From contig JAJVIK010000011.1 of the NCBI GenBank assembly GCA_022072055.1, positions 556,597 to 620,596 on the forward strand: 64,000 nt of DNA, read 5' to 3'. Positions within the stretch are counted from its first letter, which is position 1. Every line of letters begins with the position of its first letter. The stretch comes from a bacterium. GTDB lineage: Bacteria > Hinthialibacterota > Hinthialibacteria > OLB16. Position numbers and translations under genes: made by a program. The notes under the pieces were generated by a model. That model was given only the letters and a program-made list of their open reading frames with translations, did not search any database and had not been told where the DNA came from. Shown here piece by piece: positions 1 through 9,285 of this stretch.

Positions 1-2
1 AG

Positions 3-818
3 GACGTACGGTTCGTGTTGCACGCCGGGGACCTCATCAATCGTGCCGAGGCGGATTGGGAATGGGGGGAGTGGTGCTATTCACTTGGGTTCATCGCCTC
101 CACGATCCCGCAGGTGGTGACCCCGGGAAACCACGAGTATGCCTCGGAGGAGATCGCCGAGGGTTCAAGGCGGTACTGGCTTTCACGATTCTGGCGGCCT
201 CAGTTTGAGCTCCCGCTGAATGGCCCGCAGGGGCGCGAGGACCTGCGCGAGGCGGCGTACACCTTCGACTTCCAAGGAGTCCGCTTCGTTTCGCTGGACT
301 CGAATCATGAGGCGGATTTCGAACAGGCCGCTTGGTTGGACCGCGTGCTCACCGGGAATCCCAATCCCTGGACGATTGTCGCCCATCACCATCCCATTTA
401 CTCGACCGGCAACAAGCGGGATAACCCGGAATTGCGCGCCATGCTTCTGCCGATCTACGACAGGCGCCATGTGGACCTGGTGCTTACCGGCCACGACCAC
501 TCCTATGGTCGCTCGCACAAGATGGCCGCCGACAGGATCGTGGCGCCCGATGACCCAGGAACTCTTTATGTTGTCTCCATCAGCGGTCCGAAGATGTACC
601 CGCTTAATCCCGACCGAGAGGCGATCATGGCGGAGATGATCGCGGATACTCAGCTCTATCAGGTGATCGAGGTTGAGGGCGACACATTGCGCTACCGCTG
701 CCATTCGGCGGATGGCGCGCTTCGGGATGCTTTCGAGCTGCACAAGCGGCCCGATGGTTCGACCACCTACCTCAACCAAGCTTCCCAGGACCAGCCAAAC
801 GTTGTCGAGACCCGATGA
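3..818 (+). CDS. Metallophosphoesterase, purple acid phosphatase-like (5' truncated)
   Basis: The reading frame is open to the left edge of the window, so the N-terminus is missing; the first GTG at 15 is internal because the codons before it (D-V-R-F) already belong to the conserved V-L-H-A-G-D-L metal-binding strand. Visible calcineurin-like motifs in order are GDL, GNHE (in VTPGNHEY), HHHP and GHDH (in LTGHDHSYGR), which together supply ligands for the binuclear metal centre. The C-terminal part, with a YRCHSADG strand, resembles the end of purple acid phosphatase-type enzymes. It is expected to hydrolyse phosphomonoesters, probably outside the cytoplasm, but the signal peptide region is not in view. 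A tRNA-Ala gene follows 87 bases downstream. Superfamily assignment is secure; substrate is unknown. Confidence 0.88.
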   Translation, partial: DVRFVLHAGDLINRAEADWEWGEWCYSLGFIASTIPQVVTPGNHEYASEEIAEGSRRYWLSRFWRPQFELPLNGPQGREDLREAAYTFDFQGVRFVSLDSNHEADFEQAAWLDRVLTGNPNPWTIVAHHHPIYSTGNKRDNPELRAMLLPIYDRRHVDLVLTGHDHSYGRSHKMAADRIVAPDDPGTLYVVSISGPKMYPLNPDREAIMAEMIADTQLYQVIEVEGDTLRYRCHSADGALRDAFELHKRPDGSTTYLNQASQDQPNVVETR

Positions 819-905
819 TTCAGGCCGGGTGTCGGTCTTGACACTCTGCTTGGGAAGCGATGAACTTCCGATCGTGAAATAGCCGTGTCCCAGGTGTTAA
901 GGCAT

Positions 906-981
906 GGGGCTGTAGCTCAGCTGGGAGAGCGCGGGCTTTGCAAGCCTGAGGTCAGGGGTTCGATCCCCCTCAGCTCCACCA
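906..981 (+). tRNA. tRNA-Ala (anticodon UGC)
   Basis: The 76-base sequence folds as a standard cloverleaf. The acceptor arms 906-912 (GGGGCTG) and 971-977 (CAGCTCC) pair, the D arm is AGCTC..GAGC, and the anticodon stem is 932-936/944-948 with the loop TTTGCAA and the anticodon TGC at 939-941. The T arm is AGGGG-TTCGATC-CCCCT. The discriminator A978 is followed by an encoded CCA (979-981). The 5' end and the D and T arms closely follow the bacterial tRNA-Ala(UGC) consensus. Confidence 0.97.
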
Positions 982-1414
982 TCGAATTCATTGGACTTAC
1001 ACCCCACTCTTCAGTTCCCGGATTCCACAAGTGGCCGAGACATCCGCCCAAATTGGGCTCTAATCAGCGAGTCTTCCGTCAAGCCAGGTTGCAGGAGAGG
1101 GTTCAGGGATTGGATGCCTTGGACGGTAGGATTGGGGTTTCTCGCGGGTCGAAGGGGAGTCGGGGTTAAGCCTTGTCCCCAGTCCACCCTCGATGACTTC
1201 CCTACCCTCCACGGTCAAGTTTGTTGGTCGGGCGTGAAGAGCCTTATCAGCCCCGGATGGTCGAGCTCGATATCGTGTCGCCTAGGTTCCCCTTAACCCA
1301 AGCCGGATGAACCGACTTGGGTGCGAGGTCTGGGTTCAGACATCCAGGCACAAGACTGCTGCGATCCAAGGATATTGAGGTCTGGAAGTTCTGGCATCCT
1401 TCCGCCAACACATC
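982..1414. other. Intergenic region between tRNA-Ala and the minus-strand kinase gene
   Basis: No protein or RNA gene is recognisable in these 433 bases. The only structured element seen is the inverted repeat at 1296-1322, listed separately. Short open frames here have no ribosome binding site or recognisable product. Confidence 0.6.
1296..1322 (-). terminator. Possible stem-loop downstream of the minus-strand CHAT/kinase gene
   Basis: ACCCAAG (1296-1302) and CTTGGGT (1316-1322) are perfect 7-base arms around a 13-base loop, lying 93 bases beyond the stop codon of the minus-strand gene. No T tract follows on either strand, so intrinsic termination is uncertain. Confidence 0.3.
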
Positions 1415-4400
1415 TCAACGTCGGGTCACCTCCGCTGATTCGAGCACCGGTGTCACTCCCGGCACCCCCCTGGCGGAAGGTCCTCCCAACGCCGCAACCT
1501 CCTCGGCTGACATCGGGTAGTTTCTGAATTGAACCGCGCTGACATACCCGGTGACCCCGCCTTCCTCCCACCCCGCGAAAAGCAATAGCGGGCGCCCGCG
1601 ACTGCCGGGATAGCAGGCCCAGTGCCCATCGGTCGTGGTGGAAAGCCGATGAACTCCCACCCTTTCTCCATTGAGATAGGTCGTCAGCGTCGGCTCCGGG
1701 GCCGTGGACACCTCGACTGTGCAAACCAATCGATTCCAGATCCCTCGAGGGAACTCGCCGAAATAGGTTCCGTCCATCCCCATCCCACCATCACCTGAAA
1801 TCTCCAGTTCGGGAATGTTCCGATTGTGAGGATTCGCGTTATAGATCGGGATGAGCTGACCCTTTGTGGTCTCAGGCAAGAATAGGTCCATGATCAAGGT
1901 GTACTGGTTGACCCTCTGACCGCCTCCGTTGGCTGGAGCTCCAGAGAATAGCCGGTACCCGCAATCCATGTCGAAGTCGTTGAAACTCAACACGTTCTTA
2001 TCAACACCGCCAATAAGCGGGACACCCAACTGGGAGCAAATCCCAATGCGCGTTTTCGACTCGGATTCGGTCTGGCTTGGGTAATCGTAAAAGTACTCAA
2101 GCGCGCGGCCCACCTTCGCTTCCAAATCGCCCTTCTCGAAATCCCAATATCCGGTTACCGGAGAAACCCGTTCAGCGGGATTCGCCCTCAGCGAATCGAT
2201 TCCAGCGGGCGGAAACTGTTTCCAGTATTCGCGTTTGAAGCGCTCAAGACGATCCGTAAACCGATCAGAGGCTTGGCCGGGATAGTCACCTTTTTTCCAA
2301 GGAAACGCATGTAGCACAAAACAATCAACTCGGGGCCCGACCACGGCCAGTGTCCGACCATCCGGACTGATCGAGAGATTCTGATCTGCGCCGATAGACA
2401 GTATCTGCCTCCCAGTCTCCGTGTCCCAAATGGTCATGGTATGATTCTCGGAGTGAGCAAAGATCCGTCTGCCATCACGACTAAAACCAACAGCACTGAC
2501 AGGCGAAGAATGCCTCAGCACGAATAACTCTTCGAACATCTCAGTATCCCAGACTCGCGCGCTCAGATCGTTGCTGGTGCTGACCAATCTCTCCCCAAGC
2601 GGATCCAGAGCGAGACGGTTCACGTTTCCGCGATGTCCGGACATCACGCCCAATTCAGTCCCCGACAAAGGCTCCCAGACGCGAATCGTTTGATCATTGC
2701 TTGAGGAATAGAGGCGCTCTTCGTCAGGCGACCATTCGATATCAGTGATGCCGTCAGAGTGACCCTCCAGAGTCCTTTGAAGCTCCCCCGTTAGAGCATC
2801 CCATACACAAATCGACCCTTCCGCGCCTCCCGTGGCGACGATCCTTTCAGATGGGGAAAACGCGACAGAGTGAATCGATCTTTTCTGGCCGAGGAATTCG
2901 GTCACCATTCTCCCCGTGGTCAGGTCGACAATCCCGGACCAACCCAAGTCTCCGCCATGCATTCCCACGAGAGCCTTGGTCCCATCCCGAGAAAGGTCCA
3001 GTGCGTGGATGTCATCGTAGACCTCAAAGAAGCCTATCTCCCCTCCGTCCGTCGCGCTAGCGATGGAAAGCGTGCAATCGCTTACGGCTTGGACCACGCG
3101 CTCGCCATCCGGCATGAATTCGCAACCACTGACGTACTCAGGCTGACCTCTTAAGGGGATCTTTCCGTCTGATAGCGGTAATGGGATGGACTTGATCCGA
3201 TTGGAGTCATCGATTATCCAAACCTTTTTTTCGCTCGGATCCGGCTTCAATCCATGACAAGGGACCTTCTTGCTAAAGAGGATCCGGTTCTCTCTCCAGT
3301 CCCACACCGTGAGGTTGTTGAGGAAATCGCTGACTAATAGAGTGTTCCCGTCTTGGAAAAAAAATATTTCGGTTGGCCCCGCGTAAAAGGGCGACACGGC
3401 GAGGTCGCCTCCGGTCATGGGGTCCCAAACCCTGACATGCTCTCCCTCCGCCGCGGACGCCACAAACGTTCCGTCCGGACTGAATTGTGCGGTGTGACAA
3501 GCGGATGTGCCATGACCTTGGTAAATCAGCAGCTCCTTCTGTGTTGCGATGTCCCAAATTCTGACGGCCCCATTAAAACAGCTGATAACGACTCGGTCCC
3601 CGCTAGGAGCGAACTGGAAATCCATTAATCCACTCTCATTGTTTCCAAGCAAATAAAGAATCTCCTCCGTGTCGATGCTCCACAATCCGAGCGGATGCTT
3701 TCGCTTATCTACAGGTGAACCCACAAGTCTTTCAAGCGGATGGAAGTGTAAGGCGTGCCAAAAGCTTGGGGGATCGGTCAATCGCGCGACTTCCTGTCGC
3801 GTGTCAACGTCGAAAACAGTAACGCCGTCTCCCACGGAAGCCGCAAGGGTTTTTCCACTCAAATCAAACGCAACTCTGGTCGGGCGACTTAAGGTCAGTT
3901 GGAAGCTCGATCGAATCTCATCGGTCTCAAGATCCACAACAGCCACTTTCCCATCATGGGTTCCGATAGCGAGAAGGCGTCCGTCGCGGGAAATATCGAA
4001 TTGGCTCGGAATCGAAGTCGGATGGGTGTAGGAGGCATGATCGAGGTTGCAGAGCCGCAACAACCAGCCCCATTCCCAATTGCGCAGGTCTTCAGGCAAT
4101 CCCAGGAGCAACTCCTGGGCGCTCCCCACCTTACCCTCCGTGATCATGGCTTGGGCCAGCCCAATGGTGGCGTAATACGCCTCCCTTACAGCCCCTTGTC
4201 TGGCGCGGGACTCGCGGAAGAGTCCGAAGCCTAAGGCGAGGGCGAGCAGAAAGAAGACGGTAACGCTGATCGAGGCGACAACCGCCATGTATCGGTTCCT
4301 GGATCTTCGTCTCTCGGCGCGTTCCTTCTCGAATGTTTCGGTTCGTCTCTTTTCCAAGGAGCGGAGTCTTTCCGCGAGGTCGCCGACGGCGCCTAATCGT

Positions 4401-6868
4401 TTGGAGGGCTCCCCCGATAGGCAGACCTCCAGGTCTTGTACAAGCAACGGGTCCGTTATCTCTTCTCGCCAATCCGACGCCAGCGGTCGACTCAGGTCGC
4501 CGACCAGGAGTTGATAGAGGACAACGCCGAGAGAATAAATATCGGACCGGGTTGAGGAGGGTCTTCCGACGAGAAGCTCGGGCGCCATGTAAAGGCGTGT
4601 CCCCGAGTGGGAAACCATATCGGTCTTGCTGAAAGTTTCGGTGAAGCCGCCGAAGGGCGTCCCTACAATAGAGTCCCTTGACACCACCTGGCCGATTCCG
4701 AAGTCCGAGATTTTTACATCCAAACTCCCAAGGTCGGCTCCCTTTGTGGTCATGAGGATGTTCGACGGCTTAACATCGCGGTGGATGACTCCCGAGTCGT
4801 GCGCGGTTTGGAGCGCCTCCGCAGCTTGAGCCACGATCTCCAAGCGTATTTCCAACGGGACGGCTTCCACTCCGCCTTGAGAATCCAGCCATTGGTTCAG
4901 ACTGCCGCCGATGGCATCCTCCATCTGGATGAAATAGGGCGGCTTATCGAAGTACACGTCATGGAGTTGAACAGTCCGAGTGTTGCCGCCAAGAGCGTCG
5001 CGGATCATCTGGAACAGGGTTGCCTCTCGCTTAAGCGAGCGGGCCTTGTCGGCATGGAAGCAGAATTTGAAGACTCTTGTTTTGTCTTCGGTCTTGTGCT
5101 TCGCGCGCCAGACCTCCCCAAACCCTCCCTCTCCAAGTTTTTCGGCAAGGATCCATCCGGGTGAAGCGGGGACCTCCAGATCCAGCGCAGGCCTCCATCC
5201 GAGTACGGATTCATGGCCGGGCGCTATGTAACGCCGCGCGGATTCCATGTCCGGAGGCGGGGAAAGACGAGCGGCGCCCCGGATTCCGATTTCGCAGATC
5301 CCCACCGGCTCCTCCAGTTCGCTGAATCGATAGGCCCCATGGTCCATCCATTCAACCCGCGCTCCCCGCGCGACCTGCTCACCGCGTAGGACAGGACGAA
5401 CTCCATCAAAGACGGGACGGCTCAATAGGATTTGACCTTGCTGGGTCAAAGCGAGAAGCGCCTCGGCCGTGAGAACCGGGAGCCCGCGGACGGCCAACGG
5501 TTGGGTTGAACCTTGCGCGCTCTCGATTTGGACTTCGCCGCCGCAGATGGCCGCGCGTAGCGGGAGGGATCCCGATTTGTCGACGTATTCCGGCGCGCGG
5601 TGCTGAAGGGTAAGCGCGAAACGGACCGCGTCGGAGGGGAGATTGAAGACTGCGAGACACGTGGAACGCTCGCTGTGCGTGAAAAAGGATTCGGGGAACC
5701 CTCCGAGCAACGAGCGAAGATCGTCCATGGAATCCCTGGTCTCGTTGTCCCCACCAAACTTGATCGCGACCAGTGTCTTGAGTTGAAGTGAAATAGTCGT
5801 CTCGCCATGGACCCCTGTGTCCGGGTTGCCGTAAAGAACGTATTGTGCCCATCCCAGGTCAGTCTCACCGCTGTCTGACCGCACCTCCAACCTGGCGTGC
5901 AGAAGGGCCGCGCCGACAGACTCTCCGCCAAAGAGGCGTTTGTAGAAGGAGGATGCGAAGCCACTGCCTCTCCAGTCGATGACCTCGGAATTTGAGCCGA
6001 TATAGTGAAGGCAACCCAGTCTGATGAAATCCTCCGCCAGGCAACGGGAGCCACCCGAACGACCTCCATCAAGAGATGCCATCGCGCTGTGACACGCATT
6101 GCTGAACACAAGATAGGGTATCCCCGAACTTCGCGATCCGGCCTCTCTGAGACACGAACAGTCAAAGGAACCATCCGCCAGCAGCCAGCTCTGGTCCCCG
6201 GAGCGACCGCCAAGCGGGGTTCCATGCCCGGAGTAGTGGAGCAGGTCAACACATGGCATCCATTCCATCGTGGTTTTCGAGTCCACATGCCCATTCAGCC
6301 AATGGCATCGAATCTCGGCGGCGCTTCCCGCCAATTCGGAGATGGTTCTCCCTTCCTCGGTGGATGAGGGGAGCTCCCCCCGTGGATTGGAGACAACAAG
6401 CAGGGAAAGAGCCTCCTTGGCGCGCCGCGGGATGGATGAAGGCGCGGCTTGCCAGCTCGGGACATGTCGCCCCAAGGAGTAGCGGCAACACAAGAAATCG
6501 GTCCCGTCATGGGCAAGCTCCCACGGGATACCGAGGAGCGACTCGTCAAGAACAAGAAGCAACGACTCCGTCCTGGAGCGCTGGAGGAGGTCCTTCAGTT
6601 CGGGTGGAAACAACCTGTCGAACAAATCCGCGCCCAGCCGGGCGAGGCTGGTCCCATCATCTCGCTTGGGACCATGAAGGTTGGTGACGCGAACCTTCGA
6701 GAGGATCCGCGACGAAAGGTCTCCCACCTCAGCAAACCGCGCTGGGACGGGGCCCTCGAACAAGGGGGGCTCGTGTCCATTGCGCGACCCGGAGAGCTCG
6801 AGCCAGGTTTCATCGCGGACCCGGCTCACCCTGAGGCAGAGACCCTGGGGGTGGTCTGTTCCGATCAT
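1415..6868 (-). CDS. CHAT caspase-like / cyclase-like / Ser-Thr kinase / WD40 / LamG-like signalling protein (module 1)
   Basis: A 1817-residue multidomain protein. Residues ~90-370 form a CHAT domain with the caspase-type dyad His215 (SGHG) and Cys259 (NACHS). Residues ~375-520 resemble a class III nucleotidyl cyclase (GEVQIES, then GQILLSRPVFDG) but lack clear metal and purine residues. Residues ~575-840 are a Hanks-type kinase with GEGGFGEVW, Lys601 (VFKF), HRD Asp698 in IHRDVKPSN and DFG Asp722, so it looks catalytically competent. One transmembrane helix (~861-883) is followed by roughly a dozen WD40 blades (~940-1610) and a LamG/concanavalin-like C-terminus (~1640-1800). The ATG at 6868 was chosen over the TTG at 6880 because it places both catalytic residues at exactly the same numbers as in the paralogue at 13380-18878. 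It lies downstream of the unknown-family gene 7022-8320, with a CCGGG/CCCGG stem at 6974-6989 between them. Probable role: membrane-spanning kinase/protease sensor working with the adjacent sigma factor (inference). Confidence 0.85.
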   Translation of the reverse strand: MIGTDHPQGLCLRVSRVRDETWLELSGSRNGHEPPLFEGPVPARFAEVGDLSSRILSKVRVTNLHGPKRDDGTSLARLGADLFDRLFPPELKDLLQRSRTESLLLVLDESLLGIPWELAHDGTDFLCCRYSLGRHVPSWQAAPSSIPRRAKEALSLLVVSNPRGELPSSTEEGRTISELAGSAAEIRCHWLNGHVDSKTTMEWMPCVDLLHYSGHGTPLGGRSGDQSWLLADGSFDCSCLREAGSRSSGIPYLVFSNACHSAMASLDGGRSGGSRCLAEDFIRLGCLHYIGSNSEVIDWRGSGFASSFYKRLFGGESVGAALLHARLEVRSDSGETDLGWAQYVLYGNPDTGVHGETTISLQLKTLVAIKFGGDNETRDSMDDLRSLLGGFPESFFTHSERSTCLAVFNLPSDAVRFALTLQHRAPEYVDKSGSLPLRAAICGGEVQIESAQGSTQPLAVRGLPVLTAEALLALTQQGQILLSRPVFDGVRPVLRGEQVARGARVEWMDHGAYRFSELEEPVGICEIGIRGAARLSPPPDMESARRYIAPGHESVLGWRPALDLEVPASPGWILAEKLGEGGFGEVWRAKHKTEDKTRVFKFCFHADKARSLKREATLFQMIRDALGGNTRTVQLHDVYFDKPPYFIQMEDAIGGSLNQWLDSQGGVEAVPLEIRLEIVAQAAEALQTAHDSGVIHRDVKPSNILMTTKGADLGSLDVKISDFGIGQVVSRDSIVGTPFGGFTETFSKTDMVSHSGTRLYMAPELLVGRPSSTRSDIYSLGVVLYQLLVGDLSRPLASDWREEITDPLLVQDLEVCLSGEPSKRLGAVGDLAERLRSLEKRRTETFEKERAERRRSRNRYMAVVASISVTVFFLLALALGFGLFRESRARQGAVREAYYATIGLAQAMITEGKVGSAQELLLGLPEDLRNWEWGWLLRLCNLDHASYTHPTSIPSQFDISRDGRLLAIGTHDGKVAVVDLETDEIRSSFQLTLSRPTRVAFDLSGKTLAASVGDGVTVFDVDTRQEVARLTDPPSFWHALHFHPLERLVGSPVDKRKHPLGLWSIDTEEILYLLGNNESGLMDFQFAPSGDRVVISCFNGAVRIWDIATQKELLIYQGHGTSACHTAQFSPDGTFVASAAEGEHVRVWDPMTGGDLAVSPFYAGPTEIFFFQDGNTLLVSDFLNNLTVWDWRENRILFSKKVPCHGLKPDPSEKKVWIIDDSNRIKSIPLPLSDGKIPLRGQPEYVSGCEFMPDGERVVQAVSDCTLSIASATDGGEIGFFEVYDDIHALDLSRDGTKALVGMHGGDLGWSGIVDLTTGRMVTEFLGQKRSIHSVAFSPSERIVATGGAEGSICVWDALTGELQRTLEGHSDGITDIEWSPDEERLYSSSNDQTIRVWEPLSGTELGVMSGHRGNVNRLALDPLGERLVSTSNDLSARVWDTEMFEELFVLRHSSPVSAVGFSRDGRRIFAHSENHTMTIWDTETGRQILSIGADQNLSISPDGRTLAVVGPRVDCFVLHAFPWKKGDYPGQASDRFTDRLERFKREYWKQFPPAGIDSLRANPAERVSPVTGYWDFEKGDLEAKVGRALEYFYDYPSQTESESKTRIGICSQLGVPLIGGVDKNVLSFNDFDMDCGYRLFSGAPANGGGQRVNQYTLIMDLFLPETTKGQLIPIYNANPHNRNIPELEISGDGGMGMDGTYFGEFPRGIWNRLVCTVEVSTAPEPTLTTYLNGERVGVHRLSTTTDGHWACYPGSRGRPLLLFAGWEEGGVTGYVSAVQFRNYPMSAEEVAALGGPSARGVPGVTPVLESAEVTRR

Positions 6869-7021
6869 GGGCGGACTCAATCAATCTCACTGCAAAGGTG
6901 ATGCAGAATCCAGCCCAAGGAATCTACTACGAACGATACATGAGGAACAAGGCAATTTTTTTCGGATCAATCACCGGGCCGGGGCCCGGAGGGTGAAGGT
7001 GGTCGGGAAAGGGGCCTGGAA

Positions 7022-8320
7022 TCAGGGCGCTGTAGGGAAGATCTCCCCCCAAAGCAAGTCGCTCGAAAGCTCAACACGATCATCCGACGCCTCCGACCGG
7101 AAAAGCATCAGGTGCTCGGCGATTTGTTTCCCCAACCTTAAGCTGAACGGGTCCCCCTCCACCTCGCCGGCGGACTCGAAAGCCTCCCGCGCCTCCAGGC
7201 ACTTCCCCTCCATCAGCGCGCCCCATCCGCGAAGGCCCGCCCAACCATTTTGAAGGCGCGTGGGCGCGTCCTCTCGCGGACTGCGCTCGCATCCGTCCTC
7301 CGAGGAAACGGAGAGCCCATTCGCGATCAGGAAGAACGACTTCACGAACTCGGAAACCCCTTGGTCCAGGTTGAGTCCGGAAACAGATTCTTTAATCACC
7401 TCGGAGTCCCCTGTCGAGTCGGGGAATCGGAGTGATCGCGCCTCCGGCCAGCAAGTCCGGATTCCCTCCCACACCGGAGAGATGACCGCGGATCGCCATT
7501 CCAAGTCCTCGATCGGGGCGCGCACCGCCGGAATGGGTCGCAAGATGAAATCATCGGAGCGCGTCATGGCCTGGAGCGCCCCGATCAACCTGTAAGCGCG
7601 ATGAACCCAGCCGAGTTCCGCGCTATCGAGCGACAGCTCCTCACTCAGGATTCTTAACGCCTCTCCAAGACTCCCCTCCACACAGGCGATCCTGGCCGCG
7701 GCGGTCCACTCGCGGGCTGAAAACTCCGTGTCACTCAGGAGTATCTCGTGGCCTCCATCCTGAAGAGAATGTTTCACAGTAACGGCAACACCCACTTGAA
7801 CACGGAAGGGGGGGGCCTGATCCGTCAAGGGAAGCGACGACCTTCGCACGAGCTCCCCGCGCTCCCAGAACTCAATCTCTCCGGCGGAGTCGGCGCTTCC
7901 GGGACAGGTGACATGAAGAAGCGTGACAGTCCCCTCTCGGCTGAGTTTCAATCGGAGCGACGCGGCCCCCTCACTCGAAATGGCCTGGAGATCCATATGC
8001 TTCCTGAAAAGCGCTTGGGGGGAGCCCGCGACAATCCTGGCCAGATGCGTAACCAAGGTCTTGGAGTCTCCAGACAACTCGAAACCGTCCAGGCCGAGCC
8101 CCATAATGAAGTCCTTGCAGACCGCGCCATGGAAGGCGCCCACGATTTCAAAGGGGAGGGGGAGGTTATTCTCGGGGGAAAGCTCCGGAAGACCAAGCAA
8201 CCGGACCAGATCGGTGGACTCCTTGTCCTGGAGGATTCGGTCTAGTGCTTCACGCCTCTCCAGGGCCGAGAGATGCCCGCCCCCAAGCGACGCGAGTGCT
8301 CGCAGTGTCTGCTCTTCCAT
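7022..8320 (-). CDS. Unknown-family protein of the sigma/kinase module (module 1)
   Basis: A 432-residue protein I do not recognise. It has no signal peptide or transmembrane helix and no zinc-binding cluster like classical ZAS anti-sigma factors. It aligns over its length with the product of 12071-13342: both start M-(E/D)-(E/D), share an N-terminal helical stretch (residues 1-40), a central beta-rich part (~110-200), an F-x-R/K-x-W-x-A-A turn (~205), a P-V-W-(E/K)-G-I motif (~285) and a C-terminal helical W-A-(G/A)-L-x-G-W segment (~370), ending in LW-x-E-(I/L)-F. The C-terminal part, with a G/A-pattern 'WGALMEGKCLEAREAFESA', looks like a TPR-type helix pair. It is the first gene of an operon with the CHAT/kinase gene and is transcribed divergently from the sigma gene at 8568. 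ATG at 8320 has GGGAGG and AAGGG upstream. An adaptor or sigma-controlling role is only an inference from position. Confidence 0.75.
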   Translation of the reverse strand: MEEQTLRALASLGGGHLSALERREALDRILQDKESTDLVRLLGLPELSPENNLPLPFEIVGAFHGAVCKDFIMGLGLDGFELSGDSKTLVTHLARIVAGSPQALFRKHMDLQAISSEGAASLRLKLSREGTVTLLHVTCPGSADSAGEIEFWERGELVRRSSLPLTDQAPPFRVQVGVAVTVKHSLQDGGHEILLSDTEFSAREWTAAARIACVEGSLGEALRILSEELSLDSAELGWVHRAYRLIGALQAMTRSDDFILRPIPAVRAPIEDLEWRSAVISPVWEGIRTCWPEARSLRFPDSTGDSEVIKESVSGLNLDQGVSEFVKSFFLIANGLSVSSEDGCERSPREDAPTRLQNGWAGLRGWGALMEGKCLEAREAFESAGEVEGDPFSLRLGKQIAEHLMLFRSEASDDRVELSSDLLWGEIFPTAP

Positions 8321-8365
8321 TTAGAATCCCTTTTCCTCCCGCGCGATGGCCTCCCCGAGGCGCTG

Positions 8366-8379
8366 TCTATTCCGCACCA
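8366..8379. repeat. 14-base direct repeat, copy 1
   Basis: TCTATTCCGCACCA occurs here, inside the divergent promoter region, and again exactly at 9286-9299, downstream of the sigma gene. Read on the minus strand it contains GGAATA, which faces the start of the minus-strand operon. A binding-site role is a guess. Confidence 0.4.
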
Positions 8380-8468
8380 GAATCCGGCCAAGGCGAGGTC
8401 CCCATATTCTGTCCCACCACCCATTCTATACAAGTGGTTCGGCGATTGTTCTGCATGTTTTCCCGGGG

Positions 8469-8486
8469 ATCCGCCTCAAGGCGGAT
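8469..8486. promoter_or_regulatory. Perfect inverted repeat upstream of the sigma gene
   Basis: ATCCGCC (8469-8475), loop TCAA, GGCGGAT (8480-8486). The 7-base arms are perfect. It could be an operator for a dimeric regulator or a small hairpin in the sigma leader. Confidence 0.4.
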
Positions 8487-8567
8487 GAATCCCGCTCCCT
8501 GAGCCTCTACCCAGTGGCCAAATGGGGTCGGAAGCACTATAAAGGCGAGCCGGATGCTCCCTGACCG

Positions 8568-9230
8568 ATGGACAACCCTACTCGCATGGACCGCAGGCAG
8601 CGCGACATCGCTCTTCGGGACCTGATCCTCAGTCATCCGGAGGAGGGCTGGAAGGCGTTTCTCCGGGAGTATGGCGGGCTGCTCAAACGCATCATCGGTC
8701 GCTTCGATCTGAGCCAGGAGGACCGAGAGGAGGTGTTTCAAGAGATCAATGAGCATCTTGTGAGGCAAGATTTTCGGGCCATACGCGCCTGGCGCCCGGA
8801 GGTGTGTGGCTTCCCCCATTGGATTGCGATTCTCACGACCAACACGGCGATCAACTACACCCGATCCTCCTACCACGGGTTCACTAAACGGAAGGTCGCC
8901 CCTGGAGAAATGGCCGGGTTCCTGGATGATTTCCTCGAATCGCGGGCTTCCCGCACACGATCTGTCCGGGATCGGCTCCACCGCCTCGAAATCATCCGGA
9001 CTCTTGATGAAATCCTGGATAAGCTGGTCAAGGAAAAGCGGATCCTTGAGGAGGACCGCCGAGTCCTTTCCATGCGAGCCGCGGGATTGACCTTCGCGGA
9101 AATTGAAGAGCTCCTTGGAATTTCCCCGTCCCTTGCAAGCAGTCGGCTCACCCGCCTCAGGCCAACCCTCAAGCGAGTCATGAGGGAGAAAGGGGTCACG
9201 CTTTCGGAGTTTTCCTGGGAGGACACTTGA
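8568..9230 (+). CDS. ECF-like sigma-70 family RNA polymerase sigma factor (module 1)
   Basis: A 220-residue protein with sigma-70 region 2 (residues ~20-105: HPEEGW, DREEVFQEI, then WIAILTTNTAINYTRS, the -10 recognition/melting helices) and region 4 (~165-215: RRVLSMRAAGLTFAEIEELL and a recognition helix SPSLASSRLTRLRPTLKR). No sigma regions 1 or 3 are present, as expected for ECF sigma factors. It is divergent from the unknown-family/kinase operon and homologous to the product of 11212-11847 (shared ALRDLIL-S-x-PEEGW start). Planctomycete ECF groups genetically linked to Ser/Thr kinases are known, which supports a kinase-to-sigma signalling link here; the target genes are unknown. Its stop codon lies inside the left arm of a perfect 10-base inverted repeat (9220-9251). 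Confidence 0.88.
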   Translation: MDNPTRMDRRQRDIALRDLILSHPEEGWKAFLREYGGLLKRIIGRFDLSQEDREEVFQEINEHLVRQDFRAIRAWRPEVCGFPHWIAILTTNTAINYTRSSYHGFTKRKVAPGEMAGFLDDFLESRASRTRSVRDRLHRLEIIRTLDEILDKLVKEKRILEEDRRVLSMRAAGLTFAEIEELLGISPSLASSRLTRLRPTLKRVMREKGVTLSEFSWEDT

Positions 9231-9251
9231 GGACAGCCGAGCAAGTGTCCT
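9220..9251 (+). terminator. Stem-loop overlapping the end of the sigma gene
   Basis: AGGACACTTG (9220-9229) and CAAGTGTCCT (9242-9251) are perfect 10-base arms around a 12-base loop; the sigma stop codon TGA (9228-9230) lies at the top of the left arm. There is no following T tract, so it may be a factor-dependent terminator, an mRNA 3' end stabiliser or an operator. Confidence 0.45.
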
Positions 9252-9285
9252 GGCTCCGCGACATCAGTGAGGGCCTCCTATTTCA

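Larger units (their letters stand above)
8321..8567. promoter_or_regulatory. Divergent promoter region of module 1
   Basis: This 247-base spacer separates the divergently transcribed unknown-family gene (minus) and sigma gene (plus), so it must hold both promoters. It contains a perfect inverted repeat ATCCGCC-TCAA-GGCGGAT (8469-8486) 82 bases before the sigma ATG, a TATAAA-like box in CACTATAAAGG (about 8536-8546), and one copy of a 14-base sequence repeated at 9286. No promoter assignment is certain. Confidence 0.5.

Noticed and set aside
885-1169. Open frame running through the tRNA gene
   Set aside because: It reads across a complete tRNA-Ala and has no recognisable product.
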